Below the pieces are notes generated by a model. That model saw only the letters and a program-made list of their open reading frames with translations, made no database searches and was not told the origin of the DNA. From positions 59,490,977-59,554,976 of the forward strand of contig OX326957.1 in NCBI GenBank assembly GCA_946800325.1: DNA of 64,000 nucleotides, read 5' to 3'. This DNA comes from Luzula sylvatica. Lineage: Eukaryota; Streptophyta; Magnoliopsida; Poales; Juncaceae. The translations under genes and the position numbers were made by a program. Positions 14,512 to 27,161 of the stretch are shown here, piece after piece. How positions within the stretch are numbered: the first letter of the stretch is position 1; every line of letters begins with the position of its first letter.

Positions 14512-17500
14512 TCTCAATACACGTTATTTGAACTCCTCAAAGCGTCAAAATCTTGTTTTGAAATCGAAACACAAACTTTCTTAGTGTTTGTGAAATTTGG
14601 TGAAAAGTTGTGTAGTAAAAGATACGATACAAATGATCTAAAAACACGTTATTTGAACTCCTCAAAGCGTTAAAATCTTGTTTTGTATCGATAAACAAAC
14701 TTTCTTAGTGTTTGTGAAATTTGGTGAAAAGTTATGTAGTAAAAGATACGATACAAATGATCTCAAAACACGTTATTTGAACTCCTCAAAGCGTTAAAAT
14801 CTTGTTGTGAATCGAAAAACAAACTTTCTTAGAGTTTGTGAAATTTGGTGAAAACGTATGTAGTAAAAGATACGATACAAATGATCTCAAAACACGTTAT
14901 TTGAACTCCTCAAAGCGTTAAAATCTTGTTTTGAAACGAAAAACAAACTTTCTTAGTGTTTGTGAAATTTGGTGAAAAGTTATGTAGTAAAAGATACGAT
15001 ATAAATGATCTCAAAACACGTTATTTGAACTACTCAAAGCGTTAAAATCTTGTTTTGAATCGAAAAACAAACTTTCTTAGTGTTTGTGAAATTTGGTGAA
15101 AAGTTATGTAGTAAAAGATACCATACAAATGATCTCAAAACACGTTATTTGAACTCCTCAAAGCGTTAAAATCTTGTTTTGAAACGAAAAACAAACTTTC
15201 TTAGTGTTTGTGAAATTTGGTGAAAAGTTATGTAGTAAAAGATACGATATAAATGATCTCAAAACACGTTATTTGAACTCCTCAAAGCGTTAAAATCTTG
15301 TTTTGAAATGAAACACAAACTTTCTTAGTGTTTGTGAAATTTGGTGAAAAGTTGTGTAGTAAAAGATACGATTCAAATGATCTAAAAACACGTTATTTGA
15401 ACTCCTGAACGCGTTAAAATCTTGTTTTGAAACGAAAAACAAACTTTCTTAGTGTTTCTGAAATTTGGTGAAAAGTTATGTAGTAAAAGATACGATACAA
15501 ATGATCTCAAAACAAGTTATTTGAACTCCTCAAAGCGTTAAAATGTTGTTTTGAATCGAAAAACAAACTTTCTTAGTGTTTGTGAAATTTGGTGAAAAGT
15601 TATGTAGTAAAAGATACGATACAAATGATCTCAAAACACGTTATTTGAACTCCTCAAAGCGTTAAAATCTTGTTGTGAATCGAAAAACAAACTTTCTTAC
15701 AGTTTGTGAAATTTGGTGAAAACGTATGTAGTAAAAGATACGATACAAATGATCTCAAAACACGTTATTTGAACTCCTCAAAGCGTTAAAATCTTGTTTT
15801 GAAACGAAAAACAAACTTTCTTAGTGTTTGTGAAATTTGGTGAAAAGTTATGTAGTAAAAGATACGATATAAATGATCTCAAAACACGTTATTTGAACTC
15901 CTCAAAGCGTTAAAATCTTGTTTTGAATCGAAAAACAAACTTTCTTAGTGTTTGTGAAATTTGGTGAAAAGTTATGTAGTAAAAGATACCATACAAATGA
16001 TCTCAAAACACGTTATTTGAACTCCTCAAAGCGTTAAAATCTTGTTTTGAAACGAAAAACAAACTTTCTTAGTGTTTGTGAAATTTGGTGAAAAGTTATG
16101 TAGTAAAAGATACGATATAAATGATCTCAAAACACGTTATTTGAACTCCTCAAAGCGTTAAAATCTTGTTTTGAAATGAAACACAAACTTTCTTAGTGTT
16201 TGTGAAATTTGGTGAAAAGTTGTGTAGTAAAAGATACGATTCAAATGATCTAAAAACACGTTATTTGAACTCCTGAACGCGTTAAAATCTTGTTTTGAAA
16301 CGAAAAACAAACTTTCTTAGTGTTTCTGAAATTTGGTGAAAAGTTATGTAGTAAAAGATACGATACAAATGATCTCAAAACAAGTTATTTGAACTCCTCA
16401 AAGCGTTAAAATGTTGTTTTGAATCGAAAAACAAACTTTCTTAGTGTTTGTGAAATTTGGTGAAAAGTTATGTAGTAAAAGATACGATACAAATGATCTC
16501 AAAACACGTTATTTGAACTCCTCAAAGCGTTAAAATCTTGTTGTGAATCGAAAAACAAACTTTCTTACAGTTTGTGAAATTTGGTGAAAACGTATGTAGT
16601 AAAAGATACGATACAAATGATCTCAAAACACGTTATTTGAACTCCTCAAAGCGTTAAAATCTTGTTTTGAAACGAAAAACAAACTTTCTTAGTGTTTGTG
16701 AAATTTGGTGAAAAGTTATGTAGTAAAAGATACGATATAAATGATCTCAAAACACGTTATTTGAACTCCTCAAAGCGTTAAAATCTTGTTTTGAATCGAA
16801 ACACAAAGTTTCTTAGTGTTTGTGAAATTTGGTGAAAAGTTATGTACGAAAAGATACGATACAAATGATCTAAAAACACGTTATTTGAACTCCTCAAAAC
16901 GTTAAAATCTTCTTTTGAATCGAAAAACAAACTTTCTTAGTGTTTGTGAAATTTGGTGAAAAGTTATGTAGTAAAAGATACGATACAAATGATTTCAAAA
17001 CACGTTATTTGAACTCCTCAAAGCGTTAAAATGTTGTTTTGAATCGAAAAACAAACTTTCTTAGTGTTTGTGAAATTTGGTGAAAAGTTATGTAGTAAAA
17101 GATACGATATAAACGATCTCAAAACACGTTATTTGAACTCCTCAAAGCGTTAAAATCTTGTTTTGAATCGAAAAACAAACTTTCTTAGTGTTTGTGAAAT
17201 TTGGTGAAAAGTTATGTAGTAAAAGATACGATACAAATGATCTCAAAACACGTTATTTGAACTCCTCAAAGCGTTAAAATCTTGTTTTGAATCGAAAAAC
17301 AAACTTTCTTAGTGTTTGTGAAATTTGGTGAAAAGTTGTGTAGTAAAAGATACGATTCAAATGATCTAAAAACACGTTATTTGAACTCCTGAAAGCGTTA
17401 AAATCTTGTTTTGAATCGAAAAACAAACTTTCTTAGTGTTTGTGAAATTTGGTGAAAAGTTATGTAGTAAAAGATACGATACAAATGATCTCAAAACACG

Positions 17501-20500
17501 TTATTTGAACTCCTCAAAGCGTTAAAATCTTGTTTTGAATCGAAAAACAAACTTTCTTAGTGTTTGTGAAATCTGGTGAAAAGTTATGTAGTAAAAGATA
17601 CTATACAAATGATCTCAAAACACGTTATTTGAACTCCTCAAAACGTTAAAATCTTGTTTTGAAACGAAAAACAAACTTTCTTAGTGTTTGTGAAATTTGG
17701 TGAAAAGTTATGTAGTAAAAGATACGATATAAATGATCTCAAAACACGTTATTTGAACTCCTCAAAGCGTTAAAATCTTGTTTTGAATCGATAAACAAAC
17801 TTTCTTAGTGTTTGTGAAATTTGGTGAAAAGTTGTGTAGTAAAAGATACGATACAAATGATCTCAAAACACGTTTTTTGACCTCCTCAAAGCGTTAAAAT
17901 CTTGTTGTGAATCGAAAAACAAACTTTCTTAGTGTTTGTGAAATTTGGTGAAAAGTTATGTAGTAAAAGATACGATACAAATGATCTCAAAACACGTTAT
18001 TTGAACTCCTCAAAGCGTTAAAATCTTGTTTTGAATCTAAAAACAAACTTTCTTAGTGTTTGTGAAATTTGGTGAAAAGTTATGTAGTAAAAGATACGAT
18101 ACAAATGATCTAAAAACACGTTATTTGAACTCCTCAAAGCGTTAAAATCTTGTTTTGGAATGAAACACAAACTTTCTTAGTGTTTGTAAAATTTGGTGAA
18201 AAGTTATGTAGTAAAAGATACGATATAAATGATCTCAAAACACGTTATTTGAACTCCTCAAAGCGTTAAAATCTTGTTTTGAAATGAAACACAAACTTTC
18301 TTATTGTTTGTGAAATTTGGTGAAAAGTTGTGTAGTAAAAGATACGATTCAAATGATCTAAAAACACGTTATTTGAACTCCTGAACGCGTTAAAATCTTG
18401 TTTTGAATCGAAAAACAAACTTTATTAGTGTTTCTGAAATTTGGTGAAAAGTTATGTAGTAAAAGATACGATACAAATGATCTCAAAACATGTTATTTGA
18501 ACTCCTCAAAGCGTTAAAATGTTGTTTTGAATCGAAAAACAAACTTTCTTAGTGTTTGTGAAATTTGGTGAAAAGTTATGTAGTAAAAGATACGATATAA
18601 ATGATCTCAAAACACGTTATTTGAACTCCTCAAAGCGTTAAAATCTTGTTTTGAAATGAAACACAAACTTTCTTAGTGTTTGTGAAATTTGGTGAAAAGT
18701 TGTGTAGTAAAAGATACGATTCAAATGATCTAAAAACACGTTATTTGAACTCCTGAACGCGTTAAAATCTTGTTTTGAATCGAAAAACAAACTTTCTTAG
18801 TGTTTCTGAAATTTGGTGAAAAGTTATGTAGTAAAAGATACGATACAAATGATCTAAAAACACGTTATTTGAACTCCTCAAAGCGTTAAAATCTTGTTTT
18901 GAATCGAAAAACAAACTTTCTTAGTGTTTGTGAAATCTGGTGAATACTTATGTAGTAAAAGATACGATACAAATGATCTCAAAACACGTTATTTGAACTC
19001 CTCAAAGCGTTAAAATCTTGTTTTGAATCGAAAAACAAACTTTCTTAGTGTTTGTGAAATTTGGTGAAAAGTTGTGTAGTAAAAGATACGATACAAATGA
19101 TCTCAAAACACGTTTTTTGAACTCCTCAAAGCGTTAAAATCTTGTTGTGAATCGAAAAACAAACTTTCTTAGTGTTTGTGAAATTTGGTGAAAAGTTATG
19201 TAGTAAAAGATACGATACAAATGATCTCAAAACACGTTATTTGAACTCCTCAAAGCGTTAAAATCTTGTTTTGAATCGAAAAACAAACTTTCTTAGTGTT
19301 TGTGAAATTTGGTGAAAAGTTGTGTAGTAAAAGATACGATTCAAATGATCTAAAAACACGTTATTTGAACTCCTGAAAGCGTTAAAATCTTGTTTTGAAT
19401 CGAAAAACAAACTTTCTTAGTGTTTGTGAAATTTGGTGAAAAGTTATGTAGTAAAAGATACAATACAAATGATCTAAAAACACGTTATTTGAACTCCTCA
19501 AAGCGTTAAAATCTTGTTTTGAATCGAAAAACAAACTTTCTTAGTGTTTGTGAAATCTGGTGAAAACTTATGTAGTAAAAGATACGATACAAATGATCTC
19601 AAAACACGTTATTTGAACTCCTCAAAGCGTTAAAATCTTGTTTTGAATCGAAAAACAAACTTTCTTAGTGTTTGTGAAATTTGGTGAAAAGTTATGTAGT
19701 AAAAGATACGATACAAATGATCTCAAAACACGTTATTTGAACTCCTCAAAGCGTTAAAATCTTGTTTTGAATCGAAAAACAAACTTTCTTAGTGTTTGTG
19801 AAATTTGGTGAAAAGTTATGTAGTAAAAGATACGATACAAATGATCTCAAAACACGTTATTTGAACTCCTCAAAGCGTTAAAATCTTGTTTTGAATCGAA
19901 AAACAAACTTTCTTAGTGTTTGTGAAATTTGGTGAAAAGTTATGTAGTAAAAGATACGATACAAATGATCTCAAAACACGTTATTTGAACTCCTCAAAGC
20001 GTTAAAATCTTGTTTTGAAACAAAAAACAAACTTTCTTAGTGTTTGTGAAATTTGGTGAAAAGTTATGTAGTAAAAGATACGATATAAATGATCTCAAAA
20101 CACGTTATTTGAACTCCTCAAAGCGTTAAAATCTTGTTTTGAAATGAAACACAAACTTTCTTAGTGTTTGTGAAATTTGGTGAAAAGTTGTGTAGTAAAA
20201 GATACGATTCAAATGATCTAAAAACACGTTATTTGAACTCCTGAACGCGTTAAAATCTTGTTTTGAATCGAAAAACAAACTTTCTTAGTGTTTCTGAAAT
20301 TTGGTGAAAAGTTATGTAGTAAAAGATACGATACAAATGATCTCAAAACAAGTTATTTGAACTCCTCAAAGCGTTAAAATGTTGTTTTGAATCGAAAAAC
20401 AAACTTTCTTAGTGTTTGTGAAATTTGGTGAAAAGTTATGTAGTAAAAGATACGATACAAATGATCTAAAAACACGTTATTTGAAATCCTCAAAGCGTTA

Positions 20501-20836
20501 AAATCTTGTTTTGAATCGAAAAACAAACTTTCTTAGAGTTTGTGAAATCTGGTGAAAACTTATGTAGTAAAAGATACGATACAAATGCTCTCAAAACACG
20601 TTATTTGAACTCCTCAAAGCGTTGAAATCTTGTTTTGAATCGAAAAACAAACTTTCTTAGTGTTTGTGAAATTTGGTAAAAAGTTGTGAAGTAAAAGATA
20701 CGATACAAATGATCTAAAAACACGTTATTTGAACTACTGAAAGCGTTAAAATCTTGTTTTGAATCGAAACACAAACTTTCTTAGTGTTTGTGAAATTTGG
20801 TGAAAAGTTATGTAGTAAAAGATACGATATAAATGA
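14512..20836 (+). repeat. Higher-order unit 4 (51 monomers, 6325 bp)
   Basis: It equals unit 3 plus seven monomers. The ATACCATAC monomer occurs twice, with anchors at 15121 and 15989, 868 bp apart. The block between them (AAACG, AAATG, GAACGCG, ACAAG, TCTTACAG and AAACG monomers) is repeated. Variants not seen in units 2, 3 and 6 are GAACTACTCAAAG near 15027, GATACTATAC near 17597 and TTTGTAAAATTTGG near 18184. All three recur in unit 5 at the same relative positions. Confidence 0.85.
15121..16856 (+). repeat. 7-monomer tandem duplication (2 x 868 bp), first instance
   Basis: The anchor CCATAC occurs at 15121 and 15989, exactly 7 x 124 bp apart. The TTGTTGTG monomers with CTTACAG are likewise spaced 868 bp (15696 and 16564). 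Unit 3 has a single copy of the block. The end is approximate, because the last monomer of the second copy passes into the CACAAAGTTTC type. Confidence 0.85.
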
Positions 20837-23800
20837 TCTCAATACACGTTATTTGAACTCCTCAAAGCGTCAAAATCTTGTTTTGAAATCGAAACACAAA
20901 CTTTCTTAGTGTTTGTGAAATTTGGTGAAAAGTTGTGTAGTAAAAGATACGATACAAATGATCTAAAAACACGTTATTTGAACTCCTCAAAGCGTTAAAA
21001 TCTTGTTTTGTATCGATAAACAAACTTTCTTAGTGTTTGTGAAATTTGGTGAAAAGTTATGTAGTAAAAGATACGATACAAATGATCTCAAAACACGTTA
21101 TTTGAACTCCTCAAAGCGTTAAAATCTTGTTGTGAATCGAAAAACAAACTTTCTTAGAGTTTGTGAAATTTGGTGAAAACGTATGTAGTAAAAGATACGA
21201 TACAAATGATCTCAAAACACGTTATTTGAACTCCTCAAAGCGTTAAAATCTTGTTTTGAAACGAAAAACAAACTTTCTTAGTGTTTGTGAAATTTGGTGA
21301 AAAGTTATGTAGTAAAAGATACGATATAAATGATCTCAAAACACGTTATTTGAACTACTCAAAGCGTTAAAATCTTGTTTTGAATCGAAAAACAAACTTT
21401 CTTAGTGTTTGTGAAATTTGGTGAAAAGTTATGTAGTAAAAGATACCATACAAATGATCTCAAAACACGTTATTTGAACTCCTCAAAGCGTTAAAATCTT
21501 GTTTTGAAACGAAAAACAAACTTTCTTAGTGTTTGTGAAATTTGGTGAAAAGTTATGTAGTAAAAGATACGATATAAATGATCTCAAAACACGTTATTTG
21601 AACTCCTCAAAGCGTTAAAATCTTGTTTTGAAATGAAACACAAACTTTCTTAGTGTTTGTGAAATTTGGTGAAAAGTTGTGTAGTAAAAGATACGATTCA
21701 AATGATCTAAAAACACGTTATTTGAACTCCTGAACGCGTTAAAATCTTGTTTTGAAACGAAAAACAAACTTTCTTAGTGTTTCTGAAATTTGGTGAAAAG
21801 TTATGTAGTAAAAGATACGATACAAATGATCTCAAAACAAGTTATTTGAACTCCTCAAAGCGTTAAAATGTTGTTTTGAATCGAAAAACAAACTTTCTTA
21901 GTGTTTGTGAAATTTGGTGAAAAGTTATGTAGTAAAAGATACGATACAAATGATCTCAAAACACGTTATTTGAACTCCTCAAAGCGTTAAAATCTTGTTG
22001 TGAATCGAAAAACAAACTTTCTTACAGTTTGTGAAATTTGGTGAAAACGTATGTAGTAAAAGATACGATACAAATGATCTCAAAACACGTTATTTGAACT
22101 CCTCAAAGCGTTAAAATCTTGTTTTGAAACGAAAAACAAACTTTCTTAGTGTTTGTGAAATTTGGTGAAAAGTTATGTAGTAAAAGATACGATATAAATG
22201 ATCTCAAAACACGTTATTTGAACTCCTCAAAGCGTTAAAATCTTGTTTTGAATCGAAAAACAAACTTTCTTAGTGTTTGTGAAATTTGGTGAAAAGTTAT
22301 GTAGTAAAAGATACCATACAAATGATCTCAAAACACGTTATTTGAACTCCTCAAAGCGTTAAAATCTTGTTTTGAAACGAAAAACAAACTTTCTTAGTGT
22401 TTGTGAAATTTGGTGAAAAGTTATGTAGTAAAAGATACGATATAAATGATCTCAAAACACGTTATTTGAACTCCTCAAAGCGTTAAAATCTTGTTTTGAA
22501 ATGAAACACAAACTTTCTTAGTGTTTGTGAAATTTGGTGAAAAGTTGTGTAGTAAAAGATACGATTCAAATGATCTAAAAACACGTTATTTGAACTCCTG
22601 AACGCGTTAAAATCTTGTTTTGAAACGAAAAACAAACTTTCTTAGTGTTTCTGAAATTTGGTGAAAAGTTATGTAGTAAAAGATACGATACAAATGATCT
22701 CAAAACAAGTTATTTGAACTCCTCAAAGCGTTAAAATGTTGTTTTGAATCGAAAAACAAACTTTCTTAGTGTTTGTGAAATTTGGTGAAAAGTTATGTAG
22801 TAAAAGATACGATACAAATGATCTCAAAACACGTTATTTGAACTCCTCAAAGCGTTAAAATCTTGTTGTGAATCGAAAAACAAACTTTCTTACAGTTTGT
22901 GAAATTTGGTGAAAACGTATGTAGTAAAAGATACGATACAAATGATCTCAAAACACGTTATTTGAACTCCTCAAAGCGTTAAAATCTTGTTTTGAAACGA
23001 AAAACAAACTTTCTTAGTGTTTGTGAAATTTGGTGAAAAGTTATGTAGTAAAAGATACGATATAAATGATCTCAAAACACGTTATTTGAACTCCTCAAAG
23101 CGTTAAAATCTTGTTTTGAATCGAAACACAAAGTTTCTTAGTGTTTGTGAAATTTGGTGAAAAGTTATGTACGAAAAGATACGATACAAATGATCTAAAA
23201 ACACGTTATTTGAACTCCTCAAAACGTTAAAATCTTCTTTTGAATCGAAAAACAAACTTTCTTAGTGTTTGTGAAATTTGGTGAAAAGTTATGTAGTAAA
23301 AGATACGATACAAATGATTTCAAAACACGTTATTTGAACTCCTCAAAGCGTTAAAATGTTGTTTTGAATCGAAAAACAAACTTTCTTAGTGTTTGTGAAA
23401 TTTGGTGAAAAGTTATGTAGTAAAAGATACGATATAAACGATCTCAAAACACGTTATTTGAACTCCTCAAAGCGTTAAAATCTTGTTTTGAATCGAAAAA
23501 CAAACTTTCTTAGTGTTTGTGAAATTTGGTGAAAAGTTATGTAGTAAAAGATACGATACAAATGATCTCAAAACACGTTATTTGAACTCCTCAAAGCGTT
23601 AAAATCTTGTTTTGAATCGAAAAACAAACTTTCTTAGTGTTTGTGAAATTTGGTGAAAAGTTGTGTAGTAAAAGATACGATTCAAATGATCTAAAAACAC
23701 GTTATTTGAACTCCTGAAAGCGTTAAAATCTTGTTTTGAATCGAAAAACAAACTTTCTTAGTGTTTGTGAAATTTGGTGAAAAGTTATGTAGTAAAAGAT

Positions 23801-26800
23801 ACGATACAAATGATCTCAAAACACGTTATTTGAACTCCTCAAAGCGTTAAAATCTTGTTTTGAATCGAAAAACAAACTTTCTTAGTGTTTGTGAAATCTG
23901 GTGAAAAGTTATGTAGTAAAAGATACTATACAAATGATCTCAAAACACGTTATTTGAACTCCTCAAAACGTTAAAATCTTGTTTTGAAACGAAAAACAAA
24001 CTTTCTTAGTGTTTGTGAAATTTGGTGAAAAGTTATGTAGTAAAAGATACGATATAAATGATCTCAAAACACGTTATTTGAACTCCTCAAAGCGTTAAAA
24101 TCTTGTTTTGAATCGATAAACAAACTTTCTTAGTGTTTGTGAAATTTGGTGAAAAGTTGTGTAGTAAAAGATACGATACAAATGATCTCAAAACACGTTT
24201 TTTGACCTCCTCAAAGCGTTAAAATCTTGTTGTGAATCGAAAAACAAACTTTCTTAGTGTTTGTGAAATTTGGTGAAAAGTTATGTAGTAAAAGATACGA
24301 TACAAATGATCTCAAAACACGTTATTTGAACTCCTCAAAGCGTTAAAATCTTGTTTTGAATCTAAAAACAAACTTTCTTAGTGTTTGTGAAATTTGGTGA
24401 AAAGTTATGTAGTAAAAGATACGATACAAATGATCTAAAAACACGTTATTTGAACTCCTCAAAGCGTTAAAATCTTGTTTTGGAATGAAACACAAACTTT
24501 CTTAGTGTTTGTAAAATTTGGTGAAAAGTTATGTAGTAAAAGATACGATATAAATGATCTCAAAACACGTTATTTGAACTCCTCAAAGCGTTAAAATCTT
24601 GTTTTGAAATGAAACACAAACTTTCTTATTGTTTGTGAAATTTGGTGAAAAGTTGTGTAGTAAAAGATACGATTCAAATGATCTAAAAACACGTTATTTG
24701 AACTCCTGAACGCGTTAAAATCTTGTTTTGAATCGAAAAACAAACTTTATTAGTGTTTCTGAAATTTGGTGAAAAGTTATGTAGTAAAAGATACGATACA
24801 AATGATCTCAAAACATGTTATTTGAACTCCTCAAAGCGTTAAAATGTTGTTTTGAATCGAAAAACAAACTTTCTTAGTGTTTGTGAAATTTGGTGAAAAG
24901 TTATGTAGTAAAAGATACGATATAAATGATCTCAAAACACGTTATTTGAACTCCTCAAAGCGTTAAAATCTTGTTTTGAAATGAAACACAAACTTTCTTA
25001 GTGTTTGTGAAATTTGGTGAAAAGTTGTGTAGTAAAAGATACGATTCAAATGATCTAAAAACACGTTATTTGAACTCCTGAACGCGTTAAAATCTTGTTT
25101 TGAATCGAAAAACAAACTTTCTTAGTGTTTCTGAAATTTGGTGAAAAGTTATGTAGTAAAAGATACGATACAAATGATCTAAAAACACGTTATTTGAACT
25201 CCTCAAAGCGTTAAAATCTTGTTTTGAATCGAAAAACAAACTTTCTTAGTGTTTGTGAAATCTGGTGAATACTTATGTAGTAAAAGATACGATACAAATG
25301 ATCTCAAAACACGTTATTTGAACTCCTCAAAGCGTTAAAATCTTGTTTTGAATCGAAAAACAAACTTTCTTAGTGTTTGTGAAATTTGGTGAAAAGTTGT
25401 GTAGTAAAAGATACGATACAAATGATCTCAAAACACGTTTTTTGAACTCCTCAAAGCGTTAAAATCTTGTTGTGAATCGAAAAACAAACTTTCTTAGTGT
25501 TTGTGAAATTTGGTGAAAAGTTATGTAGTAAAAGATACGATACAAATGATCTCAAAACACGTTATTTGAACTCCTCAAAGCGTTAAAATCTTGTTTTGAA
25601 TCGAAAAACAAACTTTCTTAGTGTTTGTGAAATTTGGTGAAAAGTTGTGTAGTAAAAGATACGATTCAAATGATCTAAAAACACGTTATTTGAACTCCTG
25701 AAAGCGTTAAAATCTTGTTTTGAATCGAAAAACAAACTTTCTTAGTGTTTGTGAAATTTGGTGAAAAGTTATGTAGTAAAAGATACAATACAAATGATCT
25801 AAAAACACGTTATTTGAACTCCTCAAAGCGTTAAAATCTTGTTTTGAATCGAAAAACAAACTTTCTTAGTGTTTGTGAAATCTGGTGAAAACTTATGTAG
25901 TAAAAGATACGATACAAATGATCTCAAAACACGTTATTTGAACTCCTCAAAGCGTTAAAATCTTGTTTTGAATCGAAAAACAAACTTTCTTAGTGTTTGT
26001 GAAATTTGGTGAAAAGTTATGTAGTAAAAGATACGATACAAATGATCTCAAAACACGTTATTTGAACTCCTCAAAGCGTTAAAATCTTGTTTTGAATCGA
26101 AAAACAAACTTTCTTAGTGTTTGTGAAATTTGGTGAAAAGTTATGTAGTAAAAGATACGATACAAATGATCTCAAAACACGTTATTTGAACTCCTCAAAG
26201 CGTTAAAATCTTGTTTTGAATCGAAAAACAAACTTTCTTAGTGTTTGTGAAATTTGGTGAAAAGTTATGTAGTAAAAGATACGATACAAATGATCTCAAA
26301 ACACGTTATTTGAACTCCTCAAAGCGTTAAAATCTTGTTTTGAAACAAAAAACAAACTTTCTTAGTGTTTGTGAAATTTGGTGAAAAGTTATGTAGTAAA
26401 AGATACGATATAAATGATCTCAAAACACGTTATTTGAACTCCTCAAAGCGTTAAAATCTTGTTTTGAAATGAAACACAAACTTTCTTAGTGTTTGTGAAA
26501 TTTGGTGAAAAGTTGTGTAGTAAAAGATACGATTCAAATGATCTAAAAACACGTTATTTGAACTCCTGAACGCGTTAAAATCTTGTTTTGAATCGAAAAA
26601 CAAACTTTCTTAGTGTTTCTGAAATTTGGTGAAAAGTTATGTAGTAAAAGATACGATACAAATGATCTCAAAACAAGTTATTTGAACTCCTCAAAGCGTT
26701 AAAATGTTGTTTTGAATCGAAAAACAAACTTTCTTAGTGTTTGTGAAATTTGGTGAAAAGTTATGTAGTAAAAGATACGATACAAATGATCTAAAAACAC

Positions 26801-27161
26801 GTTATTTGAAATCCTCAAAGCGTTAAAATCTTGTTTTGAATCGAAAAACAAACTTTCTTAGAGTTTGTGAAATCTGGTGAAAACTTATGTAGTAAAAGAT
26901 ACGATACAAATGCTCTCAAAACACGTTATTTGAACTCCTCAAAGCGTTGAAATCTTGTTTTGAATCGAAAAACAAACTTTCTTAGTGTTTGTGAAATTTG
27001 GTAAAAAGTTGTGAAGTAAAAGATACGATACAAATGATCTAAAAACACGTTATTTGAACTACTGAAAGCGTTAAAATCTTGTTTTGAATCGAAACACAAA
27101 CTTTCTTAGTGTTTGTGAAATTTGGTGAAAAGTTATGTAGTAAAAGATACGATATAAATGA
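20837..27161 (+). repeat. Higher-order unit 5 (51 monomers, 6325 bp; recent copy of unit 4)
   Basis: It has the same length as unit 4 to the base and shares its 7-monomer duplication (ATACCATAC anchors at 21446 and 22314). It also shares the private variants GAACTACTCAAAG (near 21352), GATACTATAC (near 23922) and TTTGTAAAATTTGG (near 24509). I saw no difference from unit 4 in the stretches I compared, so this is the most recent whole-unit duplication in the window, or an assembly duplication. Confidence 0.85.
21446..23181 (+). repeat. 7-monomer tandem duplication, second instance
   Basis: CCATAC anchors at 21446 and 22314 are 868 bp apart, at the same relative place as the duplication in the preceding unit. 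It was probably inherited when the whole 51-monomer unit was copied rather than arising anew. Confidence 0.85.
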
